64,000 bases of DNA, from NCBI RefSeq assembly GCF_020886115.1, contig NZ_AP025185.1:496001-560000 (forward strand). Direction: 5' to 3'. The DNA comes from Flavobacterium ammonificans. Its GTDB lineage: Bacteria > Bacteroidota > Bacteroidia > Flavobacteriales > Flavobacteriaceae. A program made the translations under genes and the position numbers. Shown piece by piece: positions 59,363 to 64,000 of the stretch (within the stretch, counting starts at the first letter, position 1; each line of letters begins with the position of its first letter). The notes below the pieces were generated by a model. That model worked only from the letters and a program-made list of their open reading frames with translations. It did no database searches and was not told where the DNA came from.

Positions 59363-59836
59363 TTATTCCCCTTTTTGTCGTATCAATTTCTTAATCAACG
59401 ATATTTGCCCTAAATGATAATGTGAATGTTCAATTATTCCCAATAAATTCCTGAAATAATTTCCATACTTTTCTTCAGAAAACACATCATATAATTTCAA
59501 TTCATCTAGTTTTTCAATCTCTTGAGCAAATAATTCAGCTTCGTCCAATACTTTTTGAACTAATTTTTGCCAATCTTCATTAGAAGTAATTGGAGGACAA
59601 TCAAAACTATACTTATCACTCGCAATTAAAGGTTCACCTTGTAAAACTTTTAAAACAGGGTTTACATAATAATTGATATGAAATAGCAATGTAGCAATAG
59701 TGTTGAAGTCATGTAATTTTGTTGTTGCTTCTTGCCAAGTCACATCAGCCAAAGAATCTTTCAGATTTACAAAAGTCCAGTTACCCCCAAAATGAACGTC
59801 TCTAAAATGTTGGGCTAGTTGTTTCGTTGTATTCAT
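59363..59836 (-). CDS. DinB-family protein
   Basis: A 157-residue four-helix bundle protein. Metal-site histidines appear in TLLFHINYYV and in the C-terminal IIEHSHYHLGQISLIKKL, the DinB/YfiT pattern. Such proteins are often thiol-dependent transferases or of unknown function. It lies 11 bases downstream of the exonuclease gene on the same strand, so the two are probably co-transcribed. Confidence 0.88.
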   Translation of the reverse strand: MNTTKQLAQHFRDVHFGGNWTFVNLKDSLADVTWQEATTKLHDFNTIATLLFHINYYVNPVLKVLQGEPLIASDKYSFDCPPITSNEDWQKLVQKVLDEAELFAQEIEKLDELKLYDVFSEEKYGNYFRNLLGIIEHSHYHLGQISLIKKLIRQKGE

Positions 59837-59847
59837 ACATTATTAAA

Positions 59848-60561
59848 TTAAACATGAATAATCTCGTCTTCAATTAATAAATCCTCCCGTCTCAAACGAA
59901 GAAAAATTTGTGCCACAGCAATCGTGTCTTTTTCGCAATAGGTTACAATTCGGTCGATATCTTTTTCTACATAAAAAACATGTCCCACCTGACTACCATC
60001 AATATCGCCTTTTGAGGAAGGAATTCCCAATACTTTACACATCAATTTTAAGGAGGTGAAATGTTTGTAATCGCCAAATTTCCATAACTCCAAGGTATCC
60101 AAATGCGGAATTTCCCATGGTTTTTTGCCAAATAAATTCAGCTTATTCGGAATCGGAATTTGATTGATAATCATGCGGCGCGCTAAAAACGGAATGTCAA
60201 ACTCTTTAGCGTTATGACCACATAAAATATGCTGGGCTTGATTGAAATGATTGTTCAACAAATTATTAAAATCGCGTAAGATTTTCTTTTCGTCGCCAAA
60301 AAAAGACGTCACTCTAAAATTACGAACATCACCTTTAATTACAAAATACCCCACTGATACACAGACAATTTTTCCAAACTCAGCCCAAATCCCTGCGCGG
60401 TCATAAAATTCCTCAGGGCTAAAGTCTTCTTTACGTTGGTATTGGGTTTTGTGTTCCCAAAGATCTTTCATTTCGTCGTCAAGCGAATTAAAATGTTCTT
60501 CTTCTGGAACCGTTTCGATATCTAAAAAGAGAATATGATTCAGGTTAATTTTTTCGATCAT
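59848..60561 (-). CDS. predicted 3'-5' exonuclease (PolB-like, DEDDy)
   Basis: A 237-residue RNase H-fold nuclease. Exo I is FLDIETVPEE (Asp, Glu), Exo II is CGHNAKEFDIPFLARRM (Asp), Exo III is YCEKDTIAVAQI with a Tyr two before the Cys and Asp as the last metal ligand. The length and motifs match the stand-alone PolB-like exonucleases. Substrate (RNA or DNA) is unknown. Upstream is an AT-rich inverted-repeat region. Confidence 0.9.
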   Translation of the reverse strand: MIEKINLNHILFLDIETVPEEEHFNSLDDEMKDLWEHKTQYQRKEDFSPEEFYDRAGIWAEFGKIVCVSVGYFVIKGDVRNFRVTSFFGDEKKILRDFNNLLNNHFNQAQHILCGHNAKEFDIPFLARRMIINQIPIPNKLNLFGKKPWEIPHLDTLELWKFGDYKHFTSLKLMCKVLGIPSSKGDIDGSQVGHVFYVEKDIDRIVTYCEKDTIAVAQIFLRLRREDLLIEDEIIHV

Positions 60562-60589
60562 TGGGATATATGGGTTAGATAGTTAAACT

Positions 60590-60702
60590 AATTAGATTTT
60601 TAGATGGTTAGATTTTTGGATCAATAAATTATTAGAAATCTAAAGTAATAAACTGTAATTATTTTAACGTTAGAAATACATCTAAATTTCTAAAAATCTA
60701 GA
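60590..60702. repeat. AT-rich inverted-repeat region
   Basis: Left arm words TTAGATTTTTAGATGGTTAG (from 60592) and right arm ACATCTAAATTTCTAAAAAT (from 60677) are imperfect inverted repeats of the AGATTTTTAGA type, about 65 bases apart. They lie between ogt and the exonuclease gene. No coding frame. Confidence 0.5.
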
Positions 60703-60715
60703 GATCTAAGAAGTC

Positions 60716-61198
60716 TCATTCAAAAAGACTCTTTTGTGTACTTGGATTTTCGTGTTCAAGCAACCATTTTTTGCGCCATAAACCGCCTGCATAACCAGTC
60801 AATGAACCGTCAGTGCCAATTACGCGATGGCAGGGCACCACAATCCACAACGGGTTTTTACCATTGGCAGAGGCAACGGCGCGAATTGCTTTTACATCGC
60901 CGAGTTGTTTGGCTAATTCTAAATAACTTATTGTTTTTCCAAAAGGAATTTCGCATAAGCCTTTCCACACTTTTTGCTGAAATTCGGTCCCAACAGGATT
61001 CAATTGGAAATCAAAATGGGTTCGTTTTCCATCAAAATAGTCTTGTAGTTGCGTTACCGCTTCTTGTAAAACCAACGGAATTTCTTCGGAAACAATGCCT
61101 TCATCAGCAATAGCGATTACTGCAATGCCATTCTCATTCCCTTTAATAGTGGCTATGCCTAATGGAGTTTGAATATGAGCTAATACTAATTCGGTCAT
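60716..61198 (-). CDS. ogt: methylated-DNA--protein-cysteine methyltransferase
   Basis: A 160-residue suicide repair protein that removes alkyl groups from O6-methylguanine. The active-site PCHRVIG is present, with IPFGKTISYLELAKQLG as the winged-helix recognition helix and ASANGKNPLWIVV preceding the Cys. Its ATG follows directly after the GH20 stop codon (TAAATG), so it is translated from the same mRNA as the hexosaminidase, an odd pairing. Confidence 0.95.
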   Translation of the reverse strand: MTELVLAHIQTPLGIATIKGNENGIAVIAIADEGIVSEEIPLVLQEAVTQLQDYFDGKRTHFDFQLNPVGTEFQQKVWKGLCEIPFGKTISYLELAKQLGDVKAIRAVASANGKNPLWIVVPCHRVIGTDGSLTGYAGGLWRKKWLLEHENPSTQKSLFE

Positions 61199-63073
61199 TT
61201 ATTTTCCAATTCTTTTTTCTAACATTTCTTTGCTAATAGTTAGAGTTCTTCCGATTGATTTTCCATTTCGATAAGATACTGCTCTAAACGTAATATCTCC
61301 TTTAGGAATTTCAAAAGGCTGGGTGTATTTTGTCGAATATTGGGCTGGAAAAGTACCATCAATAGTGTAATAAATATCAACATTTGATAAATCATTTGAC
61401 AGTGTACACATCATTTTTCCATCTTGCTTTTTTACGCTAACAATTGGATCGTAAACGGCTTTACTTATGAGTTTCCCCGCCGTTTCAAATCGGTTAAAAT
61501 GAGTTTCTAGTCGGGTTGAAAAATTATTCCACTCCTTATTTTCTGAAGGACTCCATACCGATTCAATAATAGCTAATGCTCTTGGATAGGTCATATAAAA
61601 AGCGTGTTCAATAGTGGGTATTTTCTCTGTCCAAAGGTTGCCTTGTCCGCCCAAAATATATTTTGGATCTACTCCTTCAGGTGCTGGTTCAAACTCATAG
61701 GATTTTTTTAAGGATAATTTGGCATAAACCGGCACTTCAACTGATGGATCGCCTTGCGTATAATCTAGATAAGCAAATGAATTGGGAGACATCACCACTT
61801 CGTGACCTGCTTTTGATGCTTCGATACCACCTTTAGTTCCTCGCCAACTCATTATTGCAGCTCCGTCTGCTAAACCGCCATATAAAATTTCATCCCAACC
61901 AATAGCTTTTTTACCTTTAGAAGTGATTATATTCACTACTTTTTTAATGAAATAGCTTTGCAATTCTTTGGCATCCTTAAGGTTTTCTTTTTGCATCAAA
62001 GCAATACAATTGGGATCTTTTTCCCAAAATCCATGATAACATTCGTCCCCGCCAATGTGAATGTACTGACCTGGAAACAAAGCAGCCACTTCTCCGAATA
62101 TAGTGTCCAAGATAGTGTATACTTTTTCGTCAGAAGGGTTTAAGGAATTTTCAATCTTCATGGTAAAAGTCCCATCACCATGCCAATCGGCAAAGTTAGA
62201 ACCTGGATTAACCATCTTAGGTTCTTTTAGAGTGGAGAGTTCGGGATAAGCTGCTAACAAAGCCATTGAATGCCCCGGAATATCAATTTCAGGAACAACT
62301 GTGATCTGACGTTCAGCGGCGTATTGTAAAATATCTTTAATTTCCTCTTGTGTATAAAAGCCTCCGTAAGTTGTTGCTTCTCCTTCAGATGGAGCTTCTC
62401 GATTGCCAAAAGTCCCAAATCGTTCTACGCGCCAAGCGCCAATTTCAGTAAGTTTAGGTAGGGATTTAATTTCGATTCGCCAACCATTATCGTCAGACAA
62501 GTGCCAATGGAGTACGTTGAATTTATATTTGGACATCCAATCGATGTATTTTTTGACATCCGAAGTCGAGAAAAAATGACGACTCACATCCAGCATTAGT
62601 CCTCGCCAACCAAACCGCGGATAATCTGTTATAGTACATGCTGATATTGCAATATTCTCTTTTGAAACTGCATTAAAATTGAGTAATTGATCCAAAGTTT
62701 GAAGGCCATAAAATATTCCAGCTACACTATTTGCTTTTAGCACAATTATATTTGGATTCACCTTCAACGAATAGCCTTCTTTGCCAATGGAATCATCTGA
62801 AATTGGATTTAGTACAACGTTTATTGTTTTTGAGCTTTTCGTAGGTTTCTTTTGAACCACTTCCAAACCTTTTCCCATTAGGGAGCCAAAATACAACTCC
62901 GCAACTTGAAGTAATTCAGGATTGCTGTTTTCAAGAACTACTTTTGTAGTTGGGGTTATAACAAAACTTCCTTTTTCAACAATATAACTTACTGGATTTG
63001 GGATTATAGTGTGTTGGGCTTGTGCAAAGCAAGAAATCAAAAAAATCAGTGCGGAGGTAAATTTTACTTTCAT
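61199..63073 (-). CDS. beta-N-acetylhexosaminidase, GH20
   Basis: A 624-residue exported glycosidase. Signal peptide MKVKFTSALIFLISCFAQAQ; GH20b N-terminal domain (about 20-150); TIM barrel with GWRGLMLDVSRHFF, HWHLSDDNGWRIEI and the catalytic Asp-Glu in HIGGDECYHGFWE; and a C-terminal beta domain with a Fn3/CBM-like segment (TIDGTFPAQYSTKYTQPFE). It releases terminal GlcNAc/GalNAc from chitin-type or glycan substrates. Signal-peptide export rather than a lipobox. Confidence 0.95.
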   Translation of the reverse strand: MKVKFTSALIFLISCFAQAQHTIIPNPVSYIVEKGSFVITPTTKVVLENSNPELLQVAELYFGSLMGKGLEVVQKKPTKSSKTINVVLNPISDDSIGKEGYSLKVNPNIIVLKANSVAGIFYGLQTLDQLLNFNAVSKENIAISACTITDYPRFGWRGLMLDVSRHFFSTSDVKKYIDWMSKYKFNVLHWHLSDDNGWRIEIKSLPKLTEIGAWRVERFGTFGNREAPSEGEATTYGGFYTQEEIKDILQYAAERQITVVPEIDIPGHSMALLAAYPELSTLKEPKMVNPGSNFADWHGDGTFTMKIENSLNPSDEKVYTILDTIFGEVAALFPGQYIHIGGDECYHGFWEKDPNCIALMQKENLKDAKELQSYFIKKVVNIITSKGKKAIGWDEILYGGLADGAAIMSWRGTKGGIEASKAGHEVVMSPNSFAYLDYTQGDPSVEVPVYAKLSLKKSYEFEPAPEGVDPKYILGGQGNLWTEKIPTIEHAFYMTYPRALAIIESVWSPSENKEWNNFSTRLETHFNRFETAGKLISKAVYDPIVSVKKQDGKMMCTLSNDLSNVDIYYTIDGTFPAQYSTKYTQPFEIPKGDITFRAVSYRNGKSIGRTLTISKEMLEKRIGK

Positions 63074-63115
63074 TATATTGTAGTTAAGTATTCAAATATA
63101 CAGATTTAATAAAAC

Positions 63116-63147
63116 AAAAAACCACTCGAATAGTCGAATGGTTTTTG
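63116..63147. terminator. bidirectional intrinsic terminator
   Basis: AAAAACCACTCGA and TCGAATGGTTTTT arms with a four-base loop between the GH20 start region and the hemB stop. On the minus strand it terminates hemB. Confidence 0.85.
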
Positions 63148-63193
63148 TCTTTTCTATAGTTTCCAGCCTTCTAAAGGCTAGAAGCTTTGGCTA

Positions 63194-64000
<807 letters not shown>

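Overview
The window looks like a chromosome segment of a Flavobacterium-type bacterium (Bacteroidota). The evidence is low GC, several promoters of the TTG-N17-23-TAnnTTTG type (metG, feoA, the FecA-like receptor, trhO), start codons without Shine-Dalgarno sequences, the gliding-motility lipoprotein gene gldH between ricT and a class A PBP, a bifunctional OlsF-like ornithine-lipid synthase, FecA/FepA-like TonB receptors, a lycopene cyclase, and many short flavobacterial intergenic repeats. No rRNA, tRNA, CRISPR array, prophage or intact insertion sequence was seen.

Layout. 1-2.1 kb: a minus-strand operon of an M23 endopeptidase lipoprotein (cut by the edge), tryptophan 2,3-dioxygenase and a DUF3108 protein. 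2.1-2.5 kb: a gene-free stretch with a terminator and a possible small RNA. 2.5-9.4 kb: patatin-barrel protein and uvrC on the minus strand, then divergent 5-formyltetrahydrofolate cyclo-ligase and a membrane-anchored GT51 transglycosylase. 9.5-17.1 kb: aldo/keto reductase, OmpA lipoprotein, xth, olsF-like gene, TM2 protein, 2-hydroxyacid dehydrogenase, nhaA. 17.1-19.5 kb: a small AT-rich accessory island with a higBA toxin-antitoxin module between two copies of a ~103-bp repeat, then a two-gene unit (2-TM helical protein plus a 46-residue proline-tailed microprotein), a small possibly exported protein and a possible coding remnant. 19.5-37.7 kb: mainly housekeeping (proC, mgtE, rsmA, serS, metG, ssb, peptidases, transporters). 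37.8-47 kb: a metal-uptake block with SCO, feoA, feoB, a FecA-like receptor, a small FeoB-associated Cys-rich membrane protein, ZIP, DtxR-type regulator and a second TonB receptor. 47-64 kb: crtY-like cyclase, bacilliredoxin, trhO, ricT-gldH-pbp1A, 3-oxoacid CoA-transferase subunits, class I fumarase, nucleoside-recognition transporter, DinB, exonuclease, ogt, GH20 hexosaminidase, and hemB (cut by the edge).

Working relations. The Feo/TonB/ZIP/DtxR block looks like one iron/manganese regulon: the feoA leader and the FecA-like receptor leader share an AATCTAAATAA-type element just downstream of their promoters, and related TTAGAT/ATCTAA words lie between dtxR and the second receptor. The best candidate for something undescribed is the 17.1-19.5 kb island. 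The most unusual single gene is the patatin gene, whose start codon and first ~45 codons seem to come from an interspersed flavobacterial repeat. Calls rest on reading motifs and architecture; no database search was possible.
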